Assembly: GCF_000829675.1 (NCBI RefSeq)
Contig: NZ_BBRX01000027.1
Span: 1 to 64,000, forward strand
Length of the DNA: 64,000 bases
Reading direction: 5' to 3'
DNA from: Acinetobacter rudis
GTDB taxonomy: Bacteria > Pseudomonadota > Gammaproteobacteria > Pseudomonadales > Moraxellaceae
The translations under genes and the position numbers were made by a program. Positions within the stretch are counted from its first letter, which is position 1, and each line of letters begins with the position of its first letter. The notes under the pieces are model-generated. The model did not search any database, had not been told where the DNA came from, and was given only the letters and a program-made list of their open reading frames with translations. Of this stretch, positions 9,147 to 19,049 are shown piece by piece.

Positions 9147-10361
9147 TTAAAACAGCACTTCTTGTCCATGTCGAATAATACGTTTTGATAAATCCCCACC
9201 TAACCAATAACTTATCTCGGCAGGATGTTGAATCTTCCAAGCGACAAAATCCGCTTTTTTCCCCACTTCTAAACTTCCATATTGCGTTTCAATCCCTAAA
9301 GCTTTTGCAGCATGTAGCGTCACCCCTGCTAAGGCTTGCTCAGGTGTTAACTCAAATAAGGTGCACCCCATATTCATGACCAAACGTAAGGATAAAACAG
9401 GGGATGTTCCTGGGTTCAGATCAGTAGATATTGCAATCGCCACACCATGTCGCTTTAAACTTTCAAGTGGTGGATATTGTTTTTCACGTAATAAATAAAA
9501 AGCACCTGGTAGGAGTACAGCAACCGTTCCAGATTGTGCCATGGCTTGAACGTCAGCTTCTGTCATATACTCCAGATGATCTGCTGACAAAGCTCGATAA
9601 CGCGCAGCTAAACTCGAACCACCTAATGCAGATAATTGTTCTGCATGCAACTTAACTGGTAAGCCCAAAGCGTGTGCTGCTTGAAATAAACGTTCAACCT
9701 GCTCAGGCTGAAACGCTAGATGTTCACAAAAAGCATCTACAACATCAACCAATTGTTCTGCATGCAGTTTCGGCAACATTTCTGTGCAAATATAATCAAT
9801 ATACTCATCACTCCTCCCGACAAACTCAGGTGGCAGTGCGTGTGCTGCTAAACAAGTGCTCTTAACCGTCAAGGGTAGTTCCACAGCTAACTGACGAATT
9901 ACTCTTAACATTTTACGTTCAGACAAATAATCTAGGCCATAGCCTGATTTAATCTCAATGGTTGTCACACCCTCCAAACGCAGTTGTTCAATCCTTTGCC
10001 GTGCACTCAGCAATAACTCACTTTCACTTGCCTGCCGTGTTGCACGTACAGTACTCATGATGCCACCACCTTGCGCAGCAATCTCAGCATAAGATAAGCC
10101 TTGCAGCCGTTGTTCAAACTCGATACTACGATTGCCAGCAAATACGCTATGTGTATGACAGTCAATTAAACCAGGTGTTAACCATGCCCCATCCAAATCA
10201 ATTGTTTCAGCAGTGCTTAAATCGAGCTGAGTCATTGCATCAGCAGCTGTTCCAATCCACTGAATCTGCTGTGCTTCTGTAATTAAAGCTGCATTTTCAA
10301 TGATTGAATATCGACCATTTTGCATAGTCGCTATATGGCAGTTGTGCCAGTACTTTTTCAT
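9147..10361 (-). CDS. hutI: Imidazolonepropionase (HutI)
   Basis: 404 residues, full length. It opens the ring of 4-imidazolone-5-propionate to give formimidoylglutamate. It is an amidohydrolase-fold metalloenzyme: [11 protein letters not shown] at 68-78 carries the metal His69 and His71, and [20 protein letters not shown] and [12 protein letters not shown] carry the remaining metal and substrate positions. A GGAG ribosome site sits six bases before the ATG. It lies between the permease and hutG on the same strand, in pathway order with them. Confidence 0.96.
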   Translation of the reverse strand: MKKYWHNCHIATMQNGRYSIIENAALITEAQQIQWIGTAADAMTQLDLSTAETIDLDGAWLTPGLIDCHTHSVFAGNRSIEFEQRLQGLSYAEIAAQGGGIMSTVRATRQASESELLLSARQRIEQLRLEGVTTIEIKSGYGLDYLSERKMLRVIRQLAVELPLTVKSTCLAAHALPPEFVGRSDEYIDYICTEMLPKLHAEQLVDVVDAFCEHLAFQPEQVERLFQAAHALGLPVKLHAEQLSALGGSSLAARYRALSADHLEYMTEADVQAMAQSGTVAVLLPGAFYLLREKQYPPLESLKRHGVAIAISTDLNPGTSPVLSLRLVMNMGCTLFELTPEQALAGVTLHAAKALGIETQYGSLEVGKKADFVAWKIQHPAEISYWLGGDLSKRIIRHGQEVLF

Positions 10362-10493
10362 GACTCACTCCATGGCCAAGATTTAATTTTTACAATGAGC
10401 AGACAATAAGCTCCACTGCAATCAAGCTTGATCACTCTCTAACACATTGATGTTTGCTCGTTTACAGTGGAACTGATCTATTTAAATCAATAA

Positions 10494-11903
10494 CTAAGAC
10501 TCTGCTTCAGGCTTCAAAGTTTTAGTGGTTTGTTCAATCATATGTTGTTTCGGTTTTATCCAAATCATGTAGGTAACGCTGAGTAATGCCAACCAGCCAA
10601 ATCCAACATAAATTGCAGGTCGTGAATCAGGGAAATAAGCCATCATGCCAAGTACTGCCAACAAAAACATGATTGCAAGTGCTGGGGCATACGGCCAACC
10701 GATAATTGGAAAACCTAGCTGTTTAACGCTTTCGGCTGACATATTACGGCGCATAAACACCTGTGAAACCAAAATCATCAACCATACCCAAACCGTTGCA
10801 AAAGTTGCGATTGCAGCGATCAATAAGAAAATGTCTTCAGGCATCAAATAATTTAATACAACACCGACGAGTAGCACCACAACCATCATGACTACAGTCA
10901 TCCACGGCACACCATTTTTAGACACTTTCTGGAAAACGCGTGGCGCTTGACCTGAACTTGCCATTCCGTACAACATGCGTCCTGCACCAAAAACATCACT
11001 GTTAATCGCAGATACCGCCGCCGTAATCACCACAATATTTAAAATTGTAGCAGCAGATTCAATACCTAAATTTTGAAAGATCTGTACAAATGGGCTGCCT
11101 TGGCTACCAATTTGATTCCATGGGAAAATCGACATCAATACAAAAATTGTTAGTACATAAAATAGTAAGATACGCACAGGGACAGCATTAATCGCTTTAG
11201 GAATTGAAGTCTTCGGATCAGCCGATTCTCCAGCGGTAATCCCAATGATTTCAATACCACCAAAAGCAAATACGACAACTGTAAAACAGGCAATGAATCC
11301 CATAATCCCATTTGGCATAAAACCATCATGAATCCATAGGTTTTGTATACCTGTTGCTACCGTATGGTGATCGACCTGAAAGCCATAAGACATCAGTACC
11401 AAGCCACCTAAAATCATGCCAACAATTGCAGTGACTTTAATAATCGAAAGCCAAAACTCTAACTCACCAAAAACCTTGACGTGAATTAAATTGATGGCCC
11501 CCAAGAACATGATTAAAGATAAAATCCAAATCCATCGAGGTACATCTGGGTACCAGAAGCCCATATAGATACTAAATGCAGTGACATCTGCAAGTGCCAC
11601 GATGATCATTTCCAATACATAAGTCCAGCCTGTGGTAAACCCAGCAAGTGGACCAATATATCGAGTCGCATAATGGCTAAATGATCCTGAAACAGGATCT
11701 TTAACTGCCATTTCACCCAGTGCACGCATCACAATATAAATCGCAATACCTGCAATAATATACGCCAGTAATACTGATGGCCCGGCCATCTTTATCGCTG
11801 CCGCAGAACCGTAAAACAAACCCGTCCCAATTGCCGATCCCAAAGCGAGGAATCGAATATGACGCGTGTTTAGACCACGCGCTAACTTAGAATTATTTGA
11901 CAT
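10494..11903 (-). CDS. APC-family amino acid permease, probably histidine (HutT-like)
   Basis: I place the start at the ATG at 11903 (protein [19 protein letters not shown]), which has GGAG at the right distance. The open frame extends 17 codons further upstream, but that part looks non-coding. About 469 residues with roughly 12 membrane segments. The N-terminal [15 protein letters not shown] motif is the conserved substrate-binding region of the AAT/APC amino acid permeases (ProY, HutT). It sits between hutH and hutI, which points strongly to histidine, or histidine plus urocanate, uptake. The family is certain; the substrate is inferred from context. Confidence 0.88.
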   Translation of the reverse strand: MSNNSKLARGLNTRHIRFLALGSAIGTGLFYGSAAAIKMAGPSVLLAYIIAGIAIYIVMRALGEMAVKDPVSGSFSHYATRYIGPLAGFTTGWTYVLEMIIVALADVTAFSIYMGFWYPDVPRWIWILSLIMFLGAINLIHVKVFGELEFWLSIIKVTAIVGMILGGLVLMSYGFQVDHHTVATGIQNLWIHDGFMPNGIMGFIACFTVVVFAFGGIEIIGITAGESADPKTSIPKAINAVPVRILLFYVLTIFVLMSIFPWNQIGSQGSPFVQIFQNLGIESAATILNIVVITAAVSAINSDVFGAGRMLYGMASSGQAPRVFQKVSKNGVPWMTVVMMVVVLLVGVVLNYLMPEDIFLLIAAIATFATVWVWLMILVSQVFMRRNMSAESVKQLGFPIIGWPYAPALAIMFLLAVLGMMAYFPDSRPAIYVGFGWLALLSVTYMIWIKPKQHMIEQTTKTLKPEAES

Positions 11904-11965
11904 GTCATCTCCAGTCCTTGAAGTTTTAATGTTTAATGCTATTCCTTTGATCACACCATGCTGTG

Positions 11966-13495
11966 CTAAATACTCGGCAATAGATCAGCGATCAATAAAG
12001 TATTTAGGCAGCCACTGCCAAGCAATTCACTTGCTTGTTCGATATCAGGGGCAAAAAAACGATCTTCACTGTAATAAGGAACTTGTGTTCTTAAAATCTT
12101 TCTTGCTTGTTCAAGTTTAGGCGAACTCTTTAAACCTTCACGAAAATCGAGACCCTGACAAGCACCTAACCATTCCACAGCCAAAACACCACGCGTGTTT
12201 TCAGCCATTTCCCACAACCGCTTACCTGCATTTGGAGCCATTGAGACATGGTCTTCTTGGTTAGCCGATGTTGGTAAACTGTCTACGCTTGCTGGATGTG
12301 CCAATGCTTTGTTATCACTCGCCAAAGCAGCTGCAGTCACCTGTGCAATCATAAAGCCAGAATTTACCCCACCATTAGCCACTAAAAAAGGCGGCAATTG
12401 TGACATATGTCGGTCCATCATCATAGAGATACGACGTTCTGAGAGTGAACCAATTTCAGCAATCGCCAATGCCAAGTTATCTGCTGCCATCGCAACGGGT
12501 TCAGCGTGGAAATTCCCCCCTGAAATCACATCACCTTCTGCAGCAAATACCAATGGGTTATCAGATACAGCATTCGATTCAATAGCCAACACTTCTGCAG
12601 CTTGACGAATTTGAGTTAAACATGCGCCCATCACCTGAGGTTGGCAGCGCAGTGAGTACGGATCTTGTACTTTAGAGCAGTCTTTATGTGATTCAGAAAC
12701 TTCACTACCTTCGGTCAATAAATCTCGATATGCTGCTGCAACATCAATTTGCCCTTGTTGACCACGTACCGCGTGTACGCGTGCATCAAATGGTGCACGT
12801 GAACCCAGCATTGCTTCAACACTCAGACCACCACAAACTGTTGCAGCCGCAAATAGGTCTTCAGCTTCAAACAGACCACGCAAAGCATAAGCAGTTGAAA
12901 CTTGAGTACCATTTAACAGTGCCAAGCCTTCTTTTGCAGCCAATGAAATTGGCTCCAGTCCAGCAATCTTTAATGCTTCAACCGCAGGCAACCATTGACC
13001 TTTATAACGTGCTTTACTTTCACCCAGTAAAACCAATGACATATGAGCCAAAGGCGCCAAGTCACCAGAAGCACCCACAGACCCTTTTAATGGGATATGT
13101 GGATAAACTTCAGCATTAATTAATGCCAATAGCGCTTCAATAACTTTTAAACGAATACCCGAAAAACCACGAGCTAAACTATTGGCTTTGAGTAACATGA
13201 TTAAACGCACCATGTTGTCATCTAATGCCGCACCTACACCAGCAGCGTGGGACAATACCAATGAGCGTTGTAATTTTTCTAAATCTTCATTGGCAATTTT
13301 TGTCGAGGCCAATAAACCAAAACCCGTATTGATACCGTAGGCTGTACGTCCTTCAGCAACAATTGCATTAACACAAGCAACACTTGCTTCAATCGCAGCG
13401 TGTGCACTGTGATCGAGTTCAACTTTAATGGGATTTAAATACGCTTCGCGTAGATCAGCGAGTTTTAATTGTCCTGGGTGTAAAAGTATATTCAT
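11966..13495 (-). CDS. hutH: Histidine ammonia-lyase (HutH)
   Basis: 509 residues, standard length. It removes ammonia from histidine to give urocanate. The self-forming MIO cofactor comes from Ala142-Ser143-Gly144 in [14 protein letters not shown]. Other family hallmarks are YGINTGFG at 53-60 and the C-terminal [14 protein letters not shown]. The start has a GGAAA ribosome site. It lies 88 bases downstream of hutU, with a strong hairpin in the gap. Confidence 0.97.
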   Translation of the reverse strand: MNILLHPGQLKLADLREAYLNPIKVELDHSAHAAIEASVACVNAIVAEGRTAYGINTGFGLLASTKIANEDLEKLQRSLVLSHAAGVGAALDDNMVRLIMLLKANSLARGFSGIRLKVIEALLALINAEVYPHIPLKGSVGASGDLAPLAHMSLVLLGESKARYKGQWLPAVEALKIAGLEPISLAAKEGLALLNGTQVSTAYALRGLFEAEDLFAAATVCGGLSVEAMLGSRAPFDARVHAVRGQQGQIDVAAAYRDLLTEGSEVSESHKDCSKVQDPYSLRCQPQVMGACLTQIRQAAEVLAIESNAVSDNPLVFAAEGDVISGGNFHAEPVAMAADNLALAIAEIGSLSERRISMMMDRHMSQLPPFLVANGGVNSGFMIAQVTAAALASDNKALAHPASVDSLPTSANQEDHVSMAPNAGKRLWEMAENTRGVLAVEWLGACQGLDFREGLKSSPKLEQARKILRTQVPYYSEDRFFAPDIEQASELLGSGCLNTLLIADLLPSI

Positions 13496-13527
13496 TGTAA
13501 TTTCCAGATGTTTTTCGATTATTTTTA

Positions 13528-13563
13528 CCTAAACAATAACGGGTCTTTGGGCTATTGTTTAGG
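13528..13563. repeat. Inverted repeat between hutU and hutH
   Basis: CCTAAACAATA at 13528-13538 pairs perfectly with TATTGTTTAGG at 13553-13563. In the hut transcript (minus strand) there is no T-run after it, so it is more likely an mRNA processing or stability hairpin than a terminator. On the plus strand a T-run follows. Confidence 0.6.
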
Positions 13564-13583
13564 TTTTTAGCTTTGCTTTATCA

Positions 13584-15260
13584 CTAACCTGTGATCATTG
13601 GAAGCTTTAAGCCTTGTTCCTTGGCACATTGTACAGCGATGTCATAACCTGCATCGGCATGACGCATAACGCCTGTTGCAGGATCATTGGTCAATACTCT
13701 TGCAATACGTGCAGCGGCCTCATCGGTACCATCGCACACAATCACTACCCCAGAATGCTGTGAGAAGCCCATACCTACACCACCACCGTGGTGTAAAGAC
13801 ACCCAAGTTGCTCCACCAGCAGTATTGAGTAATGCATTTAATAATGGCCAATCCGATACAGCATCTGAGCCATCTTGCATGGCCTCAGTTTCACGGTTAG
13901 GACTTGAAACAGAACCTGAATCTAAATGATCACGACCAATGACGATCGGAGCAGAAACTTCACCGCTACGGACCATTTCATTGAAAGCTAGGCCCAATTT
14001 GGCACGTAGACCAAGGCCAACCCAACATATACGTGCAGGTAAACCTTGGAAACTAATACGTTCACGTGCCATATCTAACCAACGATGTAAATGTGCATCA
14101 TCAGGAATTAATTCTTTCACTTTAGCATCTGTGCGATAGATATCTTCAGGATCTCCTGACAAAGCCACCCAACGGAAAGGCCCTATCCCACGGCAAAATA
14201 ATGGTCGGATATATGCTGGTACAAAACCTGGAAAATCAAAGGCATTGGTCACACCTTGCTCTTTTGCCATTTGACGAATGTTATTGCCATAGTCAAAAGT
14301 CGCAATACCCATTGCTTGAAAATCCAACATCGCTTGAACATGTTTTGCCATAGACTGTTTGGCTGCTTTGACAACCGCATCAGGCTCTGTTTTGGAACGT
14401 TGGCGGTATTCTTCCCATGTCCAACCTATTGGTAAATAACCATTAAGTGGATCATGTGCACTGGTTTGATCCGTGACCATATCTGGGCGTACACCACGGC
14501 GTACCAATTCAGGTAAAATTTCTGCCGCATTTCCATGAAGTGCAATTGAAATCGCTTTACCTTGTTGCGTATATTTTTCAATTCTTGCTAAAGCATCGTC
14601 TAGATCAGTGGCCTGCTCATCGACATAACGTGTACGTAAGCGAAAATCGATACTACTTTGTTGACACTCAATATTTAAAGAACAAGCACCCGCTAAAGTT
14701 GCTGCCAGTGGCTGCGCACCACCCATCCCACCTAGACCTGCAGTTAAGACCCAACACCCAGTTAAGTCACCATTAAAATGTTGTCGACCAGCTTCGACGA
14801 AGGTTTCGTAAGTTCCTTGAACGATCCCTTGGCTACCAATATAAATCCATGAACCAGCTGTCATCTGGCCATACATAGCCAAACCTTTTGCATCTAGTTC
14901 ATTAAAGTGTTCCCAATTTGCCCAATGTGGTACCAAATTAGAATTGGCTAACAATACGCGAGGTGCGTCAGCATGCGTTTTAAAAACACCTACTGGTTTA
15001 CCTGATTGCACCAATAATGTTTCATCATCTTCCAGATTTTTTAATGTATCAATGATTTTGTCATAACATTCCCAGTTACGCGCGGCACGACCAATACCAC
15101 CATAAACCACCAACTCTTTAGGATTCTCAGCGACATCAGGATCTAGGTTATTCATGAGCATACGTAATGGTGCTTCTGTTAGCCAACTTTTGGCGTTCAG
15201 TGTTGTACCTCGTGGTGCTCTGATTTCCACATCTCTATATTTTGTAATTTCCTTTGACAC
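13584..15260 (-). CDS. hutU: Urocanate hydratase (HutU)
   Basis: About 558 residues. It hydrates urocanate to imidazolonepropionate using tightly bound NAD. The NAD-binding region [16 protein letters not shown] and the catalytic cysteine region [15 protein letters not shown] are intact, as is the C-terminal [16 protein letters not shown] prefer the GTG at 15260 ([12 protein letters not shown]) because AAGGAG lies eight bases before it. The TTG at 15266 would be only two bases from that site. It is the first enzyme gene of the hut operon, with a HutC-like palindrome about 75 bases upstream. Confidence 0.96.
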   Translation of the reverse strand: MSKEITKYRDVEIRAPRGTTLNAKSWLTEAPLRMLMNNLDPDVAENPKELVVYGGIGRAARNWECYDKIIDTLKNLEDDETLLVQSGKPVGVFKTHADAPRVLLANSNLVPHWANWEHFNELDAKGLAMYGQMTAGSWIYIGSQGIVQGTYETFVEAGRQHFNGDLTGCWVLTAGLGGMGGAQPLAATLAGACSLNIECQQSSIDFRLRTRYVDEQATDLDDALARIEKYTQQGKAISIALHGNAAEILPELVRRGVRPDMVTDQTSAHDPLNGYLPIGWTWEEYRQRSKTEPDAVVKAAKQSMAKHVQAMLDFQAMGIATFDYGNNIRQMAKEQGVTNAFDFPGFVPAYIRPLFCRGIGPFRWVALSGDPEDIYRTDAKVKELIPDDAHLHRWLDMARERISFQGLPARICWVGLGLRAKLGLAFNEMVRSGEVSAPIVIGRDHLDSGSVSSPNRETEAMQDGSDAVSDWPLLNALLNTAGGATWVSLHHGGGVGMGFSQHSGVVIVCDGTDEAAARIARVLTNDPATGVMRHADAGYDIAVQCAKEQGLKLPMITG

Positions 15261-15331
15261 TGTCAAAACTCCTTATTGAACAGTTGAACCTTAAAACTTT
15301 ACCTTAATTAACATACATGAATATGTATTTA

Positions 15332-15345
15332 CTTATCTATACAAG
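15332..15345. promoter_or_regulatory. Probable HutC operator upstream of hutU
   Basis: The sequence CTTATCTATACAAG is a near-palindrome that differs at two positions from the perfect CTTGTATATACAAG form expected for HutC, and it resembles the palindrome in front of hutC at 16885-16896. It lies in the hutU leader. Confidence 0.55.
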
Positions 15346-15495
15346 TACATAATACACAGCAAAATAAGCTCTTGTGAAGATGCTGAAATAAAAAAATGAT
15401 TAATTAAAAATAAGGTACTGTTTTTTATTTATTTATATTTTAAAAATAAGACAACAATGATGCTTTTTAAATTTTTTAAAAAATTATAAAGCGAC

Positions 15496-16083
15496 TTATC
15501 GTGCGTATAATTCGATGATCACCCCTGTAAAAGGTGTATTTTTAAGAAATTTTATTAGTTGTATATCACTATTTTTTTCAACTTTCAGACTCTCCCCAGA
15601 GTTTAATGGATAGTATTGCTGATCGAGTTCTAAGGTTATTGGCTGTGCATGGTTATAAATTAAAATGATCTCAGCACCACTATTCAATTCAATAGCTGTT
15701 AGGTCGCCATTAAATTTTTTCATTTGCGCCGAAAAGTGTGCTGCACTGTAAATTAAATTAAAATCTCGAACAGGACCATCAAGCAGTACAGACTCAATTA
15801 CATCCTCCCCAGAGAAAGCACATACATCTAAGCCCTTAACCGTTTGCTGCAAACCTCGCTGCACAAAATTCAATCTTAACCCCTCGCCCTCTAAGATACT
15901 CAACAGGCGCTGCCGATCAGGAAAAATTGAGAATGGACCATTCGTAGAGACATCTGCCATGGAAATACGCCACAAGAACTGTTGCATGTCCTGCCCTGCA
16001 TCTCGTGCCAATTCAATGGTACTGCCCAAACCATTTTTCCATGGCATGGTCTTATAATTAGCGGATGTCAATATTTGTATCAT
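15496..16083 (-). CDS. hutD: HutD/Ves family protein
   Basis: 195 residues. Cupin-like HutD/Ves family: it opens with the family motif YKTMPWKNGLGSTIELA and continues with WRISMADVSTNGPFSIFPDRQR. Family knowledge from Pseudomonas suggests a role in limiting hut expression, perhaps by binding formimidoylglutamate, but no enzyme activity is settled. Its ATG overlaps the hutC stop (ATGA), so the two are translationally coupled. It is transcribed in the same direction as the hut enzymes but 230 bases upstream of hutU. Confidence 0.9.
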   Translation of the reverse strand: MIQILTSANYKTMPWKNGLGSTIELARDAGQDMQQFLWRISMADVSTNGPFSIFPDRQRLLSILEGEGLRLNFVQRGLQQTVKGLDVCAFSGEDVIESVLLDGPVRDFNLIYSAAHFSAQMKKFNGDLTAIELNSGAEIILIYNHAQPITLELDQQYYPLNSGESLKVEKNSDIQLIKFLKNTPFTGVIIELYAR

Positions 16084-16091
16084 GATACAAA
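16074..16091. promoter_or_regulatory. Perfect 18-base palindrome at the hutC/hutD junction
   Basis: TTTGTATCATGATACAAA is a perfect palindrome. Its half-sites TTGTAT and ATACAA are the same as those of the HutC-like operator at 16885-16896 but are spaced four bases further apart. It also contains the ATGA overlap of the two genes, so coding constraint alone could explain part of it. Confidence 0.4.
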
Positions 16092-16829
16092 CCGCCCCTC
16101 TAAACTATAACGACTTCCTGGGTAAATCAGTCTTGCACTAGATATCAACTGCTTATTACACCAAGTGCGGCGACGAATCTGCAAACAAGGCTCTGATTTA
16201 TTTATTTTTAACCATTTACACTGTTCGGTTGTCGCCAAAATTGCATCCACCACATGCTGACCTTCGGTCATCGGTGTGTTGGCCATCAAATATGCATTCG
16301 GCGTGATTTGATGAAAATCCTGTTGCAAATATTCTGGCAGTAAAGCTGCATTCACCAAACGGTCTTCAATTTGCACAGGTACATCATTTTCAAAATGTAA
16401 AATCACAGAATGAAATAACACATCACCCACTCGTTTTTGCATCAACATGCTTTGCTCAGCATTGGCTTTAATTTTTTCTAAAACCAATATTTCAGCACGA
16501 TGTACATGATTACGAGCAACAATTTCATCTGCGATATTATTAATCTGAAATAAGGCACTATGGCGTTGCCCTTCAGCGACAAAAGAACCAACTCCCTGAA
16601 TACGCAGCAATAAACCCTCTTGTGTCAGTTCACGTAATGCCCGATTGATGGTCATACGACTGCAACCTAGATGCTTAACAAAATCGCTCTCAGAAGGTAT
16701 TTTATCGTTACTCTTCCAACTCCCGTCATTGATCCGCTGCTGAATCTGTTTTTTTACGCGAGCATAGATCGGTAAAGGTTCATCATTTGTTGATAAATTA
16801 AAATCATCTAGGCTTAATTCGGTTGACAT
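16080..16829 (-). CDS. hutC: Histidine utilisation repressor HutC (GntR family)
   Basis: About 249 residues from the ATG at 16829. The frame can be extended to a TTG at 16841, but I see no better ribosome site for it. The N-terminal GntR winged helix (LPIYARVKKQIQQRINDG, then IPSESDFVKHLGCSRMTINR) is followed by a UTRA ligand domain ending in RIRRRTWCNKQLISSARLIY. In known systems HutC represses hut genes and is released by urocanate. Context and domain order agree. A perfect TTGTATATACAA palindrome lies about 55 bases upstream of the start, so autoregulation is likely. Confidence 0.94.
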   Translation of the reverse strand: MSTELSLDDFNLSTNDEPLPIYARVKKQIQQRINDGSWKSNDKIPSESDFVKHLGCSRMTINRALRELTQEGLLLRIQGVGSFVAEGQRHSALFQINNIADEIVARNHVHRAEILVLEKIKANAEQSMLMQKRVGDVLFHSVILHFENDVPVQIEDRLVNAALLPEYLQQDFHQITPNAYLMANTPMTEGQHVVDAILATTEQCKWLKINKSEPCLQIRRRTWCNKQLISSARLIYPGSRYSLEGRFVS

Positions 16830-16884
16830 GCTCAAACTCAATTTCTCTTAATGCTATACTGAGTTTAGTCTATGTTCATTGTAG

Positions 16885-16896
16885 TTGTATATACAA
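16885..16896. promoter_or_regulatory. HutC-like operator between hutC and gloB
   Basis: TTGTATATACAA, a perfect 12-base palindrome followed by G, matches the form of HutC operators known from other gammaproteobacteria. It sits in the divergent hutC-gloB region, so it could also touch gloB transcription. Confidence 0.65.
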
Positions 16897-16968
16897 GATT
16901 ACATGAGATTAAATCCATTATCGCCATTGTTCATATGCAATGTTACTTGCCTCACAAGGAAGATCTGT

Positions 16969-17700
16969 ATGGCCTATAAAATTCATGTCATTGATGTTAA
17001 GAATGCATTACAAAATTATATTTGGCTAATTGAGCACCAAGCTAGCCGTGAAGTCATTGCAATCGATCCAACTGAAGCGCATTTAGTACAACAATTTTGT
17101 CGTGATCACCAACTCACCCTAAAACAAATTTGGCTAACTCACTGGCATAAAGACCACATTGGTGGCGTACCACAACTGATCGCAGAACAACATATTTCAG
17201 TCTATGGACCACGCGCCGAACTCAGTAAGATCCCATTTATTGATCATCCACTTGACGACCAAGATCAAGTATATTTTCATGATCTTCGTGTCGATATTAT
17301 TGCTGTCCCTGGTCATACCCTTGGACATATCGTTTATTTTATTGAAAGCTTAGAAAGCGTATTTTGTGGGGATACCCTATTTGCCATGGGATGTGGTCGC
17401 CTGTTTGAAGGTACTGCTGAACAAATGTTTCATAGCTTGAACCGACTGGCAGCATTACCCATACAAACACAAGTCTATTGCACACATGAATATACGCTTT
17501 CCAATGCCGAGTTTGCCATCACAGTTGAACCCAACAACCTTGCACTTCAACAACGTCTAGATCAAGTCCGCAAACAGCGCCAATATTCTGAAATCACTCT
17601 ACCAAGTAGCATTGAACTTGAATTGGCGACCAATCCGTTTTTACGCGCTGAAAATCTAGCGGACTTCACCGAGCTTAGACAACGTAAGGATCATTTTTAA
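16969..17700 (+). CDS. gloB: Hydroxyacylglutathione hydrolase (glyoxalase II)
   Basis: 243 residues from the ATG at 16969, preceded by AAGGAAG. The frame is open 28 codons further upstream, but that stretch overlaps the HutC operator and looks non-coding. Metallo-beta-lactamase fold: THWHKDH gives His58, His60, Asp62 and His63. PGHTLGHI, GDTLFAMGCGR and CTHEYT supply the remaining binuclear metal ligands and the loop typical of glyoxalase II. The C-terminal NPFLRAENLADFTELRQRKD is the glutathione-binding tail. It hydrolyses S-lactoylglutathione to lactate and glutathione. It is divergent from hutC and is probably a chance neighbour. Confidence 0.95.
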   Translation: MAYKIHVIDVKNALQNYIWLIEHQASREVIAIDPTEAHLVQQFCRDHQLTLKQIWLTHWHKDHIGGVPQLIAEQHISVYGPRAELSKIPFIDHPLDDQDQVYFHDLRVDIIAVPGHTLGHIVYFIESLESVFCGDTLFAMGCGRLFEGTAEQMFHSLNRLAALPIQTQVYCTHEYTLSNAEFAITVEPNNLALQQRLDQVRKQRQYSEITLPSSIELELATNPFLRAENLADFTELRQRKDHF

Positions 17701-18151
17701 ACCTTAAAATTTGCGTCTATTTTGATCAAAATATGCTGCTGTTGCATAAAACTGCACAGCATCATATTTATTTTCAGTGCATTGATTTAATCCTCTGTGT
17801 CATTTTCACTAACGTGATTCAGCTATTTTGTTACCAAGGGCTTACACTGACATTTTTCTTTACATTTTCAACAATAAAATCAATAAAATAAAATTAATAA
17901 ATATCAGTGTCCTCATTTTGCATAAAAAAAGTAGAATTGAGCAAAAATAACAATACAAGCCATTGTTTAAAAACAATATTGTTGAAAATGCAAATTTCAA
18001 ATACATTGATTTTTTGTAGCATTATTTTTATTTTGATACGAACATTCTGATGTATTTTGACCAGTTAAGCGTATGATAACTTTCATTGACCCTTTAAAAA
18101 TTTGTAGATAACCCTTATTAATTTCCCATGCAAGCTTGAAGGAGATTTAGG
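17701..18151. other. Intergenic region downstream of gloB
   Basis: About 450 AT-rich bases without a credible gene. I see no strong gloB terminator and no single convincing promoter for the small gene at 18152. Confidence 0.5.
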
Positions 18152-18355
18152 ATGAAAAAAGTCGTTAAAGCAAAAAACTTAATTGCATTTAGAATTTGGT
18201 TAGAAAAGCTAGGATACTCGGTGAAAAACTTAGCAGATGGTAAAGGTTTTACCTTTAGTTTTAAGAAAGAATATGGCTTAGTCACCTGTGATTTGGCTGG
18301 TAATTCATTGGCTGTTCAATTAGGTGAAGAGTTTGAGGACCACCTGAAAGCTTAA
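18152..18355 (+). CDS. Small conserved-looking protein of unknown function
   Basis: 67 residues, basic N-terminus (MKKVVKAKNLIAFRIWLEKLGY), no signal or membrane segment. An excellent GAAGGAG ribosome site seven bases before the ATG and a clean terminator 137 bases after the stop argue for a real, independently expressed gene. I do not recognise the family. Size and composition suggest a small cytoplasmic, perhaps nucleic-acid-associated, protein, but this is only a guess. Confidence 0.75.
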   Translation: MKKVVKAKNLIAFRIWLEKLGYSVKNLADGKGFTFSFKKEYGLVTCDLAGNSLAVQLGEEFEDHLKA

Positions 18356-18492
18356 ATTTATCTATTATGACTCAATATCATCTGGATATATGTGCTGTAC
18401 TTGCAAGATTTTGATTGATTTTATACCTGTTGGACATTAGCTACATATGTAATCTTCATCACATCATTATTTTAAAACGAAGTTCCCTATTT

Positions 18493-18521
18493 AGGCACTA
18501 CCTCATCGTAGTGCCTTTTTT
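18493..18521 (+). terminator. Terminator of the 67-residue gene
   Basis: AGGCACTAC pairs perfectly with GTAGTGCCT around a 6-base loop and is followed by T6. Confidence 0.9.
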
Positions 18522-18615
18522 ATATATGGTGCGCACTTTTACTTAATTTAGAATCAGCTTTTCAGCAAATAAAGAATAAAAAAAAGGACAAGATAGTGAT
18601 CTTGTCCTTATAAAA

Positions 18616-18700
18616 TGGTGGGGGCGAAGAGACTCGAACTCTTACACCTTGCGGCGCTGGAACCTAAATCCAGTGCGTCTACCAATTTCGCCACGCCCCC
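18616..18700 (-). tRNA. tRNA-Leu (TAG), copy 1
   Basis: 85 bases including an encoded CCA. It has a 7-pair GGGGGCG/CGCCCCC acceptor, long variable arm (class II), anticodon stem CTGGA/TCCAG around TTTAGGT (anticodon TAG) and TTCGAGT T-loop. Its sequence is identical to the copy at 18858-18942. Confidence 0.97.
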
Positions 18701-18739
18701 AATATAAAACTATATATTTGGAATATTAACAACTTAATC

Positions 18740-18813
18740 TGGCAGAGGATCAAGGATTCGAACCTTGACGAACGGTTTTGGAGACCGTCATGCTACCATT
18801 ACACCAATCCTCT
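18740..18813 (-). tRNA. tRNA-Trp (CCA)
   Basis: 74 bases with encoded CCA. Acceptor AGAGGAT/ATCCTCT, anticodon stem ACGGT/ACCGT with loop CTCCAAA (anticodon CCA), T-arm CAAGG-TTCGAAT-CCTTG. The discriminator G73 and the A1-U72, G2-C71 pairs fit bacterial tryptophan identity. The D-stem contains two wobble pairs. It lies between two identical tRNA-Leu genes. Confidence 0.93.
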
Positions 18814-18857
18814 ATTTAACTTAACATCGTGATTTAAAGCCACTTCATGATATAAGT

Positions 18858-18942
18858 TGGTGGGGGCGAAGAGACTCGAACTCTTACACCTTGCGGCGCT
18901 GGAACCTAAATCCAGTGCGTCTACCAATTTCGCCACGCCCCC
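18858..18942 (-). tRNA. tRNA-Leu (TAG), copy 2
   Basis: 85 bases, identical to 18616-18700. It is the first gene of the three-tRNA transcript. Confidence 0.97.
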
Positions 18943-18955
18943 GATGGCTGTGTAT

Positions 18956-18982
18956 ATTATAGAGATCACTCAGAGCTGACAA
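18956..18982 (-). promoter_or_regulatory. Probable promoter of the tRNA Leu-Trp-Leu cluster
   Basis: On the minus strand TTGTCA is followed by TATAAT. The spacing is 15 for the perfect hexamer, or 17 for the overlapping TAATAT. It lies 14 bases upstream of the first tRNA. Confidence 0.6.
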
Positions 18983-19049
18983 GCTTTTTTCTCAAAAAAG
19001 ATTATTGTTTGCTTAAATATAAAACAAAAATGTGTTTTTCATATATTTT

